Positions 25,755 to 34,374 are shown, counted from the stretch's first letter. The stretch is DNA of 64,000 nucleotides from Oryzomicrobium sp. (GCF_021287045.1 NZ_JAJTBG010000008.1:178486-242485); one strand, 5' to 3'. Numbers and translations are program-made. Notes: generated by a model from the letters alone, not told the origin.

Positions 25755-26775
25755 GGCCGACGCTCCCTTCCCTTCATTCGAGTCGTTCGATTCGATCGAT
25801 CCGGTCGCTCCATTCCCCGAGCCCCCGGCGGAACCCTGCGCGCTCTGCCGTCCGCTCCACCCAGCCCTGGTGCCGGCGGACGGCCCGCTGGGCGGCGCAG
25901 CGCACGAACCTTCTCCCTCTCAGAGCGCCCCGCGCCGCTGGCGGTTCCGCCCCGGCTGGCCCGCCACCCTGACCACCGCCCTGCTGCTGCCCCTGTTGAT
26001 CGCCCTCGGGCAGTGGCAGCTCGGCCGGGCCGAGACCAAGGAGGCGCGCCGCGCCGAACTGGCGGCCCGCAGCCAGTTCGCCCCCTGGCTCCTGGACGGC
26101 ACCGCCCCCCTGCCCACCGCCGAGGCCCTGGCCTACCGGCCGGTCGAGGCCGCGGGCGAGTACGACGCCGCCCACCAGATGCTGCTGGACAACCAGGTGC
26201 ACGACGGCCAGGCCGGCTACCGGGTCATCACCCCCCTCACCCTGGCCGGCGGCGACCGGCCGCAACAGATCCTGGTGGACCGGGGCTGGGTGCCGGCCCC
26301 AGCCGATCGCAGCCATGCCCCCCAGGTGCCGGCGCCCCAAGGCCCGGTGCTGGCGCGGGGAACCGCCATGCCCCCGGCGAAAGCCGCGTTCCTCCTCGCG
26401 CCCGAAGAGCCCGGCCTGGAAAACGGCCACTGGCGCGGGGTTTGGCAATACCTCACCCCGGAACGCTACGCCGCCGCCCGCCAGGCCGCCAATGCTGCCC
26501 CCGCCGTCGACGTGGCGCCGGTGGTGCTCCCGGTGGTGCTCCAGCTGGCCGCCCCGGACGGTGCCGCGCCCGGGCGCGGCGGCGAAGCCCGCGGCGAAAG
26601 CGTCGCTGTCGCACCCGCATCCCGGACCGCCCCCCAGCTCCAGCCCCTCCCCCTCGCCCCCCTGCCCCCGGACGACGGTGCCGCGCGCAACCGGGCCTAC
26701 GCCGGGCAATGGTTTGCCTTCGCCGCCACCCTGGCGGCGCTCTACGTCGGACTCAACCTGAGGCGCCGCCCATGA
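25753..26775 (+). CDS. SURF1-family oxidase assembly protein
   Basis: This is a 340-residue inner-membrane protein involved in heme a insertion or oxidase assembly. The family core starts at about residue 58 with a membrane helix (TLTTALLLPLLIALGQWQLG), followed by QMLLDNQVHDGQAGYRVITPL and ILVDRGWVPAP. It ends with the second helix in QWFAFAATLAALYVGLNLRR. It is longer than usual because of a roughly 55-residue N-terminal tail rich in Pro, Ser and Phe and a Pro/Ala-rich insert before the last helix. The ATG at 25753 is the only one upstream of the core and has no good ribosome site, so the true start may be a later GTG near 25870. Confidence 0.85.
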   Translation: MADAPFPSFESFDSIDPVAPFPEPPAEPCALCRPLHPALVPADGPLGGAAHEPSPSQSAPRRWRFRPGWPATLTTALLLPLLIALGQWQLGRAETKEARRAELAARSQFAPWLLDGTAPLPTAEALAYRPVEAAGEYDAAHQMLLDNQVHDGQAGYRVITPLTLAGGDRPQQILVDRGWVPAPADRSHAPQVPAPQGPVLARGTAMPPAKAAFLLAPEEPGLENGHWRGVWQYLTPERYAAARQAANAAPAVDVAPVVLPVVLQLAAPDGAAPGRGGEARGESVAVAPASRTAPQLQPLPLAPLPPDDGAARNRAYAGQWFAFAATLAALYVGLNLRRRP

Positions 26776-27347
26776 CCGCCACCCTGATCCCCCTGCGCCG
26801 CACCGCCGCCCGGCCCCAGCCCGCGCCGCCAGCGGCGCCTCCCTCACCCGACTCCCCCATCCAGGCCGCCCGCCGCCGCTTCTGGCCGATGGCCGGCGTG
26901 TTCGCCCTGTTCGCCCTGCCCCTGGTGCTCGGCTGGGGGTTGTTCGCCCTGGGCTGGCGGCCCGGCGGCTCGCCCCACGGCGTCCTGATCCAGCCGCCCC
27001 AGCCCCTGCCGCCGGCCCTGGCGGCCAACGACGCCAATGCGCCGACCGCCGGCCGCTGGCAGGTGCTGCTGGTGGGCAAGGGGCCCTGTGGCACCGACTG
27101 CCAGGCGGCCCGCCGCACCCTGACCCAGTTGCGCGCCACCCTGGGCAAGAACGCCGACCGGGTGGCCCTGCGCGAAGTCCCCGTAACACCGCCCGACCTG
27201 GGCGCCGCCGGCCAGCCCCCGGCCGCCTACCGCTTCTACCTGGCCGACCCCTTGGGCCGGCTGATCCTGGCCTATCCGGCAGCCGTGCCCTGGGGCGACC
27301 TGCGCCAGGACCTGGACCGGCTGCTCAAGTATTCCTGGGTGGGCTAG
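26772..27347 (+). CDS. Oxidase-assembly-linked membrane protein with a C-x3-C motif
   Basis: This 191-residue protein has one membrane helix at about residues 40-62 (MAGVFALFALPLVLGWGLFA) and a C-terminal domain outside the membrane. The domain starts WQVLLVGKGPCGTDCQAARRTL and later has YRFYLADPLGRLILAYP and DLDRLLKYSW. The CGTDC spacing, C-x3-C, equals that of the copper-binding motif in SCO proteins, and the overall layout resembles a thioredoxin-like fold. I know such genes next to SURF1 only as hypothetical proteins. The ATG overlaps the SURF1 stop (ATGA), so it is translationally coupled to it. Confidence 0.8.
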   Translation: MTATLIPLRRTAARPQPAPPAAPPSPDSPIQAARRRFWPMAGVFALFALPLVLGWGLFALGWRPGGSPHGVLIQPPQPLPPALAANDANAPTAGRWQVLLVGKGPCGTDCQAARRTLTQLRATLGKNADRVALREVPVTPPDLGAAGQPPAAYRFYLADPLGRLILAYPAAVPWGDLRQDLDRLLKYSWVG

Positions 27348-27385
27348 GGACGTCCGTCCGGCCCGAACAAGAAAAGGAGGAGACC

Positions 27386-28348
27386 ATGCTGACCGCCACC
27401 CCCACGCCCGCCGGTCCGGAGGCTGCCCACACCCACGCCCGCGCCGCCATCCTGGCCCGGCCCCAGCCCCTCGCCCTCAAGCTCGCCGCCTTCTGGCGCC
27501 AGTGCAAACCCCGGGTGAACAGCCTGATCGTGTTCACCGCCATGATCGGCATGGTCCTGGCCACCCCGGGGCTGCCCGGCGCCGGAGTGTTCGTCGCCGC
27601 CTCCCTGGGCATCGCCCTGGTGGCCGGGGCGGCGGCGGCCATCAACTGCCTGGTGGAGCGGCACATCGACGCGCGCATGGCCCGCACCCGGGGCCGCCCC
27701 CTGGTGCGCGGCGAGATCGGCGCCGTCGAGACCCTGACCCTCGCCACCCTGGTGGGGGGTACCGGCCTGGCGGTGCTGCACCTGTGGGTGAACGACCTGA
27801 CCATGTGGCTGACCCTGGCCACCTTCCTCGGCTACGCGGTGATCTACACGGTCATCCTCAAGCCGGCCACGCCCATGAACATCGTCATCGGCGGCGCCTC
27901 CGGGGCCATGCCGCCGCTGCTCGGCTGGGCGGCGGTGACCGGCCAGGTGGGGGCCGAGGCCCTGGCCCTGTTCCTCATCGTCTTCACCTGGACCCCGCCC
28001 CACTTCTGGCCCCTGGCCTGCTACCGGCGCGACGACTACGCCCAGGCCGGCCTGCCCATGCTGCCGGTGACCCACGGGGTGGCCCACACCTGCACCCAGA
28101 GCCTGGTGTACGTGATCGCCCTGTGCGGCGTGAGCCTGCTGCCGGTGGCCATCGGCATGGCCGGCGGCCTCTACCTGGCGGCGGTGCTGGTCCTCGACGC
28201 CCTGTTCCTGGCGCGCACCTGGCAACTATGGCGGGCCTATTCCGACGCCCTGGCGCGCAAGGTGTTCCGCACCTCGATCGTCTATCTGTTCGGCCTGTTC
28301 GCCGCGCTCCTGGCCGATCACTTCCTGGGCCTGCCGGGTACGGCCTGA
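27386..28348 (+). CDS. ctaB: Protoheme IX farnesyltransferase (heme O synthase)
   Basis: This 320-residue membrane prenyltransferase of the UbiA superfamily converts heme b to heme o. About eight or nine hydrophobic segments are visible. The first substrate motif appears as NCLVERHIDARMARTRGRP, and the WTPPHFWPLACYRRDDYAQAGLPML block is the characteristic second conserved loop. A strong AAGGAGGAGA ribosome site precedes the ATG. It is followed by heme A synthase, giving the complete route to heme a beside the oxidase genes. Confidence 0.95.
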   Translation: MLTATPTPAGPEAAHTHARAAILARPQPLALKLAAFWRQCKPRVNSLIVFTAMIGMVLATPGLPGAGVFVAASLGIALVAGAAAAINCLVERHIDARMARTRGRPLVRGEIGAVETLTLATLVGGTGLAVLHLWVNDLTMWLTLATFLGYAVIYTVILKPATPMNIVIGGASGAMPPLLGWAAVTGQVGAEALALFLIVFTWTPPHFWPLACYRRDDYAQAGLPMLPVTHGVAHTCTQSLVYVIALCGVSLLPVAIGMAGGLYLAAVLVLDALFLARTWQLWRAYSDALARKVFRTSIVYLFGLFAALLADHFLGLPGTA

Positions 28349-28359
28349 GGCGGCGGTGG

Positions 28360-28480
28360 CATCAATATATCAATTTTATTCATGTATCCCGACCGGCGTA
28401 TCGCCAAACTCCAATACTGGCGCGGACCTTGTATTTCGAACCAGGCGAATACATGAAATTTATTAATACATCGGCCGCCC
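28360..28480. repeat. AT-rich patch with inverted repeat between ctaB and ctaA
   Basis: This stretch is strikingly AT-rich compared with the rest of the window. TTCATGTAT (28379-28387) and its complement ATACATGAA (28449-28457) form an inverted repeat around CCAATACTGGCGCGG (28411-28425). The latter resembles copies near 52.7 kb and 53.3 kb. It may be a remnant of a small mobile repeat. Confidence 0.5.
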
Positions 28481-28562
28481 CAGCCCGCTGGAAGGCGGCC
28501 GATCCACCGGCATTGGCGCCCGCCCCCCTCTTCCTATTTTTGCTCTCCCCCCCGAGTCCATC

Positions 28563-29636
28563 ATGACCCTCGCTCTTTACCGCCGCCTCGCCCTGCTCGC
28601 CGCCCTCCTCGCCCTGGGGGTGGTCGCCCTGGGCGCCTACGTGCGCCTGTCCGACGCCGGCCTGGGCTGCCCCGACTGGCCCGGCTGCTACGGCCATCTG
28701 GTGGGGGTGCCGGACGCCCCCCACGAGCACGCCCAGGCGGCCCGGCTGTTCCCCGACCGGCCGGTGGAAGCGGCCAAGGCGTGGAAGGAGATGATCCACC
28801 GCTACGCCGCCGGCACCCTGGGCCTGCTCATCGCCGCCCTGGCGGTGGGCGCCTGGCGCGGGGTATGGACCGAGCGCGGGCCGCTGCGCCGCGCCCTGCC
28901 CACGGCCCTGGTCGGGCTGGTGCTGTTCCAGGCCCTGCTCGGCATGTGGACCGTGACCCTGCTGCTCAAGCCCCTGGTGGTCACCGCCCACCTGCTGGGC
29001 GGCATGCTCACCTGGGGCGGCCTGCTGGCCCTCAACCTGCAACTGCGCCCGAACCTGACGCCGGCGCCGGAGCGGCTGCCGGCGGCCAGCCCGGGACTGC
29101 GCCGGGGCGCCGCCCTGTTCGTGCTGCTGGTGCTGGGCCAGATCGCCCTGGGGGGCTGGGTGAGCAGCAACTACGCGGCCCTGGCCTGCGGCGATTTCCC
29201 CGCCTGCACCGGCGGCCAAGCCTGGCCGGCGGCGGACTGGCACCACGCCTTCACCCTCGACCGCAGCCTGGGCGCCACCGCCGACGGCGCGCTGCTGCCC
29301 GGCGCGGCGCTCACCGCCATCCACTTGGCCCACCGGGCCGGCGCCCTGGCGGTGCTGGCCGCCGCCGCCGCCCTGGCCTTGGCTTTGCTGCGCCAGGGGC
29401 ACCGCGGCGCGGCCGCCGCCCTGGCCGGGCTGACGCTGCTCCAGGCCGGGCTGGGGGTCGCCAACGTGCTGGCGACCTTGCCCCTGCCCCTGGCGGTGGC
29501 CCACAACACGGGCGCCGCCCTGCTCCTGGCCGGCGCCCTGGCCCTGTGCCACCGCCTGGCCCGGGCACCCCGGCGGGATCGGGACGCACCGGCCCCCCGG
29601 CCCGGCGGCTGGCGCCAGTTGCATCCGGCCGGGTGA
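28563..29636 (+). CDS. ctaA: Heme A synthase (COX15/CtaA)
   Basis: This 357-residue membrane protein oxidises the C8 methyl of heme o to the formyl group of heme a. It shows about eight membrane helices in two similar halves. Conserved elements include YVRLSDAGLGCPDWPGCYG near the N-terminus, the heme-ligand context KEMIHRYAAGTLGLL, and in the second half IHLAHRAGALAVL and VAHNTGAALLLAGAL. The ribosome site is weak (only GAG about 9 bases before the ATG). It is separated from ctaB by a 214-base AT-rich gap, so it may have its own promoter. Confidence 0.93.
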   Translation: MTLALYRRLALLAALLALGVVALGAYVRLSDAGLGCPDWPGCYGHLVGVPDAPHEHAQAARLFPDRPVEAAKAWKEMIHRYAAGTLGLLIAALAVGAWRGVWTERGPLRRALPTALVGLVLFQALLGMWTVTLLLKPLVVTAHLLGGMLTWGGLLALNLQLRPNLTPAPERLPAASPGLRRGAALFVLLVLGQIALGGWVSSNYAALACGDFPACTGGQAWPAADWHHAFTLDRSLGATADGALLPGAALTAIHLAHRAGALAVLAAAAALALALLRQGHRGAAAALAGLTLLQAGLGVANVLATLPLPLAVAHNTGAALLLAGALALCHRLARAPRRDRDAPAPRPGGWRQLHPAG

Positions 29637-29702
29637 ACGGCGCCGCCGCCCCGCAACGATTGACCGACGTTCGCCGCCAATCGCAGCAAAAATCACCCCA
29701 TG

Positions 29703-29741
29703 AACGGCAAAAAGCCCGCACGAAGCGGGCTTTTTGCCGTT
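29703..29741. terminator. Bidirectional terminator between ctaA and peroxiredoxin
   Basis: Perfect 17-base arms with GCCCGC in the stem and A5/T5 runs enclose a 5-base loop. Either strand gives a stem ending in a run of U. It lies between the convergent ctaA and peroxiredoxin genes. Confidence 0.88.
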
Positions 29742-29772
29742 GGACGCAAACGTCCGGCGATCAGCGATTGAA

Positions 29773-30414
29773 TCAGCGGTTGGGCTGGGGCGTCAGGCGC
29801 AGGTAGGGCTTGATGGCGTTCCAGCCCTTGGGGAACTTGGCCTTGAGCACCTCGGGGTCGGTGATGGAGGGCACGATCACCACGTCGTCGCCGTCCTGCC
29901 AGTTCGCCGGGGTGGCCACGCTGTGGTACTCGGTGAGCTGGAGCGAATCCACCACCCGCAGGATTTCGTTGAAGTTGCGCCCGGTGCTGGCCGGGTAGGT
30001 GATGGTCAGGCGCACCTTCTTCTGCGGGTCGATGACGAACAGGGAACGCACCGTGGCGGTGGCGCTGGCGTTGGGGTGGATCAGGTCGTACAACTCGGAC
30101 ACCTTGCGGTCGGCGTCGGCGATGATCGGGAAATTGACCACCGTCTTCTGGGTCTCGTTGATGTCCTCGATCCAGCGTTTGTGGGACTCCACCGGGTCCA
30201 CCGACAGGGCGATGACCTTGACGTTGCGCTTCTTGAATTCGTCGGCCAACTTGGCGGTGAAGCCCAGCTCGGTAGTGCACACCGGAGTGAAATCGGCCGG
30301 GTGGGAGAACAGGATGCCCCAGCTGTCGCCCAGCCACTCGTGAAAGCGGATCGGGCCCAGGGAGGACTCTTGCTCGAAGTCGGGGGCGGTATCGCCCAGG
30401 CGCAGGGAAGCCAT
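29773..30414 (-). CDS. Peroxiredoxin (1-Cys/Prx6 type)
   Basis: This 213-residue thiol peroxidase reduces hydrogen peroxide and organic peroxides. The peroxidatic Cys46 lies in FSHPADFTPVCTTELG. The pattern SVDPVESHKRWIEDI and the C-terminal region GRNFNEILRVVDSLQL with LRLTPQPNR are those of the Prx6 subfamily, which is about 210-220 residues long. No resolving cysteine is evident. It is divergent from the J-domain gene with 208 bases between them, enough for two promoters; I saw no clear OxyR site. Confidence 0.93.
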   Translation of the reverse strand: MASLRLGDTAPDFEQESSLGPIRFHEWLGDSWGILFSHPADFTPVCTTELGFTAKLADEFKKRNVKVIALSVDPVESHKRWIEDINETQKTVVNFPIIADADRKVSELYDLIHPNASATATVRSLFVIDPQKKVRLTITYPASTGRNFNEILRVVDSLQLTEYHSVATPANWQDGDDVVIVPSITDPEVLKAKFPKGWNAIKPYLRLTPQPNR

Positions 30415-30622
30415 GCGGATCTCCGGAAGGAACAGGTGAATTCATTCTGGACAGCGGCCGCCCCGGGGCCAAATAACGTTTGCTGATGAGCTTAGAACCC
30501 GGGCTTCGTCCCGCCCCCCCCTCCGGCGCCTTGCCCGCCGGGCGCGGCTATGTCATCGTCACGGCCTGACGGATTTCTGACCGATTCACGCGTTTTACAT
30601 TACCGCCACCGCCCCAGCCATC

Positions 30623-31357
30623 ATGAGCAAGACCCTCTACGACCTGCTCGAAGTCTCGTCCACCGCCTCCGCCGAAACCATCGCCGCCGCCCACCAGCGC
30701 CTGGCCGACAAGTACCACCCCCACGCGCCCCACAACCAGGGCACGGCGGACGACGGAGACGCGCTCAACCGCTACAAGGCGATCAACGACGCCTTCCAGG
30801 TGCTGTCCCGCCCCGAATCGCGCCAGCGCTACGACCAGCAATTGGCGTCCAAGGCCGATGCCGCCGCCACGGCGGCGATGCTTGCGCCCCCGCCATCGCG
30901 GCGCCTGGGCTGGGTGGCCGTCCTGCTGATCGGCGCCGCCCTGGTCGGCGGCTGGCAATACCAGAGCCGGCAGGAGGCCGAAAAAGCCCGCGCCCTGGCC
31001 GAGGTCGAACGTCAGGCCAAGGAGCGGCGCGCCCTCGAACTGGCCGCCGAACTGGAAAAGACGCGCCTGCTCCAGGAGGCCGCCGAAGCCCGCCAGCAGG
31101 CCCAGCTCCAGGCCCAGGCCGAACGGGACGCCCAGCACAGCTACGAGGTCGCCAATGCCCGGGCCGACGCGGCATTGCATTCCCGGGAAGTGGCTGCCGC
31201 CAACGCCGCCCGGGAAAACCGCCGCCAGCAGCAACAGGTGCTCGCCCTGGAACAGGAACGCCAGCGCGAAGCCCAGCAGCGCCTGGAGCGGGACAAGGCG
31301 ACCCTGCGCCAGATGGAATACGACAACCGGCGCGGACCGAGCTACCGCAGCTATTGA
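30623..31357 (+). CDS. Membrane-anchored J-domain protein with altered HPD motif
   Basis: This is a 244-residue protein. Residues 1-72 form a J-domain (LYDLLEVSSTASAETIAAAH and NRYKAINDAFQVLSRPESRQRY). The invariant HPD tripeptide that activates DnaK reads HPH at residues 32-34. A membrane helix (about 95-112, WVAVLLIGAALVGGWQY) follows, then a long Ala/Glu/Gln/Arg-rich coiled coil to the end. Proteins of this layout are usually called DnaJ-domain proteins without a known role. Loss of the Asp would be expected to weaken DnaK stimulation, so a structural role is possible. Confidence 0.85.
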   Translation: MSKTLYDLLEVSSTASAETIAAAHQRLADKYHPHAPHNQGTADDGDALNRYKAINDAFQVLSRPESRQRYDQQLASKADAAATAAMLAPPPSRRLGWVAVLLIGAALVGGWQYQSRQEAEKARALAEVERQAKERRALELAAELEKTRLLQEAAEARQQAQLQAQAERDAQHSYEVANARADAALHSREVAAANAARENRRQQQQVLALEQERQREAQQRLERDKATLRQMEYDNRRGPSYRSY

Positions 31358-31428
31358 CCCCCCCAAGGCGCCTGAATCGGGCGCTCCGGACGATCAGGCC
31401 GGGAAGGGGAAAAAGGAAGGGGCGGCAG

Positions 31429-31452
31429 CCCGAGCGCCGAACGGCGCCCGGG
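31429..31452 (-). terminator. Hairpin terminator after mpl
   Basis: Eleven-base arms with one mismatch (CCCGAGCGCCG / CGGCGCCCGGG) around a 2-base loop sit 7 bases past the mpl stop. On the minus strand a pyrimidine-rich tract with TTTTT follows about 25 bases later. Confidence 0.5.
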
Positions 31453-31459
31453 GGCCGGG

Positions 31460-32815
31460 TCAGCCCCGCGCAGCCAGGGCGTCCAGCAGCTTGCCGTGGA
31501 TGCCGCCGAAGCCGCCGTTGCTCATCACCAGCACCTGGTCGCCGGGCCGGGCGGCGGCCACCACCTCGGCCACCAGGGCGTCCAGGTCGTCGCGCACCAC
31601 GGCCTTGTCGCCGAGGGGCGCCAGGGCGGCAGCGGCGTCCCAGCCCAGGTTGGCGGCGTAGCAGAACACCCGGTCGGCCTCGGCCAGGGAGCCGGGCAGG
31701 GCGTTTTTCATCACCCCCAGCTTCATGGTGTTGGAGCGGGGCTCCAGCACCGCCAGGATGCGGGTATCCGCCCCCACCTTGCGGCGCAGGCCGGCCACGG
31801 TGGTGGCGATGGCGGTCGGATGGTGGGCGAAGTCGTCCACCACCGTCACCCCGCCGGCCACGCCGCGCACTTCCATGCGCCGCTTGACGTTCTTGAAGCG
31901 GGACAGGGCAGCCAGTCCATCCTCCAGGCGCACGCCGACGTGGCGGGCGGCAAGCAGGGCGGCTACGGCGTTGGCCCGGTTGTGGTCGCCGGTCACCTCC
32001 CAGGTGGTCTCGCCCACCAGGCGCTCGCCCTCGTAGAGCGCCAGGGCGCCGCTGGCGTCGTCGCCCCGGGTGTGGAAGCCCGCTGGGTCGTTGAAGCCCA
32101 CCTGCTCGGACCAGCAGCCCCGGGCCAGGACCCGTTCCAGGCTGGCCTCGCCCCGGTTGGTGACGATCTGGCCGATCCGCGGCATGGTCCGCACCAGATG
32201 GTGGAACTGGGTTTCGATCGCCGCCAGATCAGCAAAGATGTCGGCATGATCGAATTCCAGGTTGTTGAGGATGGCGGTCTTGGGCCGGTAGTGGATGAAC
32301 TTGGAGCGCTTGTCGCAGAAGGCCGTGTCGTACTCGTCGGCCTCGACCACGAAGAAGGGCGAACCGCCCAGCCGGGCCGACACGCCGAAGTTGAGCGGCA
32401 CCCCACCGATCAGGAAGCCCGGGGCGTAGCCGCAGTCTTCGAGAATCCAGGCCAGCATCGACGAGGTGGTGGTCTTACCGTGGGTGCCAGCCACCGCCAG
32501 TACCCAGCGGCCTTGCAGGATGTGCTCGGCGAACCACTGGGGGCCGGAGACGTAGGGCAGCCCCTTGTCGAGAATGGCCTCCAGCAGCGGGTTGCCCCGG
32601 GAGATGGCGTTGCCGACCACGAACAGGTCGGGTTCCAGGGCCAGTTGCTCCTCGCCATAGCCGGACACCAGTTCGATGCCGGCGGCGGCCAGCTGGTCGC
32701 TCATCGGGGGATAGACGTTCAGGTCGCAGCCGGTGACCCGGTGGCCGGCGGCGGCGGCCAGCTGGGCGATGCCGCCCATGAAGGTGCCGCAGACACCGAG
32801 AATGTGGATGTGCAT
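31460..32815 (-). CDS. mpl: UDP-N-acetylmuramate:tripeptide ligase (murein recycling)
   Basis: This 451-residue Mur-ligase-family enzyme reattaches recycled L-Ala-gamma-D-Glu-meso-DAP to UDP-MurNAc in the cytoplasm. The N-terminus MHIHILGVCGTFMGG is the UDP-binding domain, the ATP-binding motif is GTHGKTTTSSMLAWIL, and EADEYDTAFCDKRSKFIHY is a typical Mpl block distinguishing it from MurC. The start at 32815 is chosen because it begins exactly at the conserved domain. It is divergent from the nucleotidyltransferase-like gene. Confidence 0.95.
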   Translation of the reverse strand: MHIHILGVCGTFMGGIAQLAAAAGHRVTGCDLNVYPPMSDQLAAAGIELVSGYGEEQLALEPDLFVVGNAISRGNPLLEAILDKGLPYVSGPQWFAEHILQGRWVLAVAGTHGKTTTSSMLAWILEDCGYAPGFLIGGVPLNFGVSARLGGSPFFVVEADEYDTAFCDKRSKFIHYRPKTAILNNLEFDHADIFADLAAIETQFHHLVRTMPRIGQIVTNRGEASLERVLARGCWSEQVGFNDPAGFHTRGDDASGALALYEGERLVGETTWEVTGDHNRANAVAALLAARHVGVRLEDGLAALSRFKNVKRRMEVRGVAGGVTVVDDFAHHPTAIATTVAGLRRKVGADTRILAVLEPRSNTMKLGVMKNALPGSLAEADRVFCYAANLGWDAAAALAPLGDKAVVRDDLDALVAEVVAAARPGDQVLVMSNGGFGGIHGKLLDALAARG

Positions 32816-32944
32816 GTTGTAATGGGAATGCGTTGGGGGCGGGATACAATGGGACGCGTGGACTGGGGGCTGCGCCACACGCCGCCGCCCCCGAGGACTG
32901 GACGGGATTCTACCCGAGCCCGTCCCCTACCCGAGGCCATCGCC

Positions 32945-33574
32945 ATGCCCCGTCGCAACACCGCCACCCCGTCCCGCCGCCAGCACCCGGCCAGCCCGCG
33001 CCAGGCCGAAATGCTGCGCCAGACCATCGCCTCCACCGCCGCCCGGCTGATCGCCGAGGACGGCTCCCTCGACTACGAACTGGCCAAGCGCAAGGCCGCC
33101 CGCCAGCTCAACCTCGCCGACGGCGAGGGGCTGCCCACCAACGCCGAGGTGGAATCGGCCCTGCGCACCCACCAGGCCCTGTACCAGGGCGACGAACAGC
33201 GCGACCGGCTCCAGGGCATGCGCCAGGTAGCCCTGGAGGCGATGCGCGAGTTCGAGCGTTTCAGCCCTTATCTGACCGGCTCGGTGCTCGACGGCACCGC
33301 CGGGCGCTACGCCGAGATCGACCTGCTGCTCTACCCGGACTCGGCCAAGGACGTGGAAATCTACCTGCTCAACCGCAACATCCCCTTCGAGCACGTCACC
33401 CCGCGCCACGACCGGGTCGAAGCGGTGTTGCAACTGGATTGGCACGGTGCCCCGGTGAACCTGGTGATCTACCCGCCGGACGACGAGCGGGTGACCTTCC
33501 GCAGCCGGGACGGCCGGGTGCGGGAACGGGCCCGCCGCGAGGCGGTGGAATCCTTGGTCGCCGCCAACGCCTGA
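32945..33574 (+). CDS. Nucleotidyltransferase-like conserved protein
   Basis: This 209-residue protein has a basic, probably disordered N-terminus (residues 1-20) and helical segments, and then a stretch like a nucleotidyltransferase core. It reads YLTGSVLDGTAGRYAEIDLLLY at about 109-130, with Gly-Ser at 112-113 and an Asp at 126 as in the GS...DxD pattern; a second acidic residue of the pair is not clear. The later block VEAVLQLDWHGAPVNLVIYP could supply the third strand. I know no function. It is divergent from mpl, with 129 bases between the starts. Confidence 0.75.
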   Translation: MPRRNTATPSRRQHPASPRQAEMLRQTIASTAARLIAEDGSLDYELAKRKAARQLNLADGEGLPTNAEVESALRTHQALYQGDEQRDRLQGMRQVALEAMREFERFSPYLTGSVLDGTAGRYAEIDLLLYPDSAKDVEIYLLNRNIPFEHVTPRHDRVEAVLQLDWHGAPVNLVIYPPDDERVTFRSRDGRVRERARREAVESLVAANA

Positions 33575-33829
33575 CCCCGGCGCCACGGCACGGGGTAAAA
33601 GCGGCCATCTGTGGCGAACGTCGGACAAACTGGTTTGCAGCAGGCATAGCGCCCCACGCCACCGCCAACGCCGCTCCAAATGGCCGGCCAACCCGCCCGG
33701 GGCCGGCCTCCCCCGACCATGCCAGGCGCAAAACGGCCCCATGACGGCGTTTTCGCCCCCCAGGCGCCGCCCCGGGCTACGTGATTCCCGTCTGGACAAA
33801 CTCCGGCGATTTCCGGCAAACTTGCCGGC

Positions 33830-34354
33830 ATGCAGCGCCGAAAATCCACCTCCGGCAAAACCAAAACCGCCCGCGAAGGCGCCTCCGCAGTCGAGGCGCG
33901 CACGCCGCGGCTACTGGTCTTGCACGGCCCCAACCTCAACCTGCTGGGCACCCGGGAACCGCAAATCTACGGTTCCACCACCCTGGCCGACATCAACCTG
34001 GCCCTGGCGCGCCGGGCCGAAGCGGCAGGCGTCGAGCTGGTGGCGTTCCAGAGCAACCACGAGGGGGCGCTGATCGAGCGCATCCACGCGGCCCGGGACG
34101 AAGGCGTGGCGTTCATCATCATCAATCCGGCGGCGTACACCCACACCAGTGTCGCCCTGCGCGATGCCCTGGCAGGCGTCGGCATCCCCTTCATCGAGGT
34201 GCATCTGTCGAACGTGCATGCCCGGGAACCTTTCCGGCAGCATTCCTACTTCTCCGACCTGGCCGTGGGCGTCGTCTGCGGCCTGGGGGCCGAGGGCTAT
34301 TCCCTGGCCCTGGAATACGTCCTGGCCCGCATCGCCGCCAGCGACACGGCCTGA
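33830..34354 (+). CDS. aroQ: 3-dehydroquinate dehydratase, type II
   Basis: This 174-residue enzyme dehydrates 3-dehydroquinate in the shikimate pathway. Conserved blocks are [20 protein letters not shown] (with the catalytic Tyr), [31 protein letters not shown], and [14 protein letters not shown] with the catalytic His. The usual length is about 145-150 residues; here a basic 25-residue N-terminal tail precedes the core. No other ATG is available, and the ribosome site is weak. It is followed by a hairpin and then the accB gene, the common aroQ-accB-accC order. Confidence 0.95.
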   Translation: MQRRKSTSGKTKTAREGASAVEARTPRLLVLHGPNLNLLGTREPQIYGSTTLADINLALARRAEAAGVELVAFQSNHEGALIERIHAARDEGVAFIIINPAAYTHTSVALRDALAGVGIPFIEVHLSNVHAREPFRQHSYFSDLAVGVVCGLGAEGYSLALEYVLARIAASDTA

Positions 34355-34374
34355 GCTCCGTCGGACAGCCTTCC

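Noticed and set aside
33575-33829. Possible small gene between the nucleotidyltransferase-like gene and aroQ
   Set aside because: The 255-base gap has no frame with a ribosome site or recognisable motif; only a small CCGGCAA/TTGCCGG hairpin next to the aroQ start is seen.
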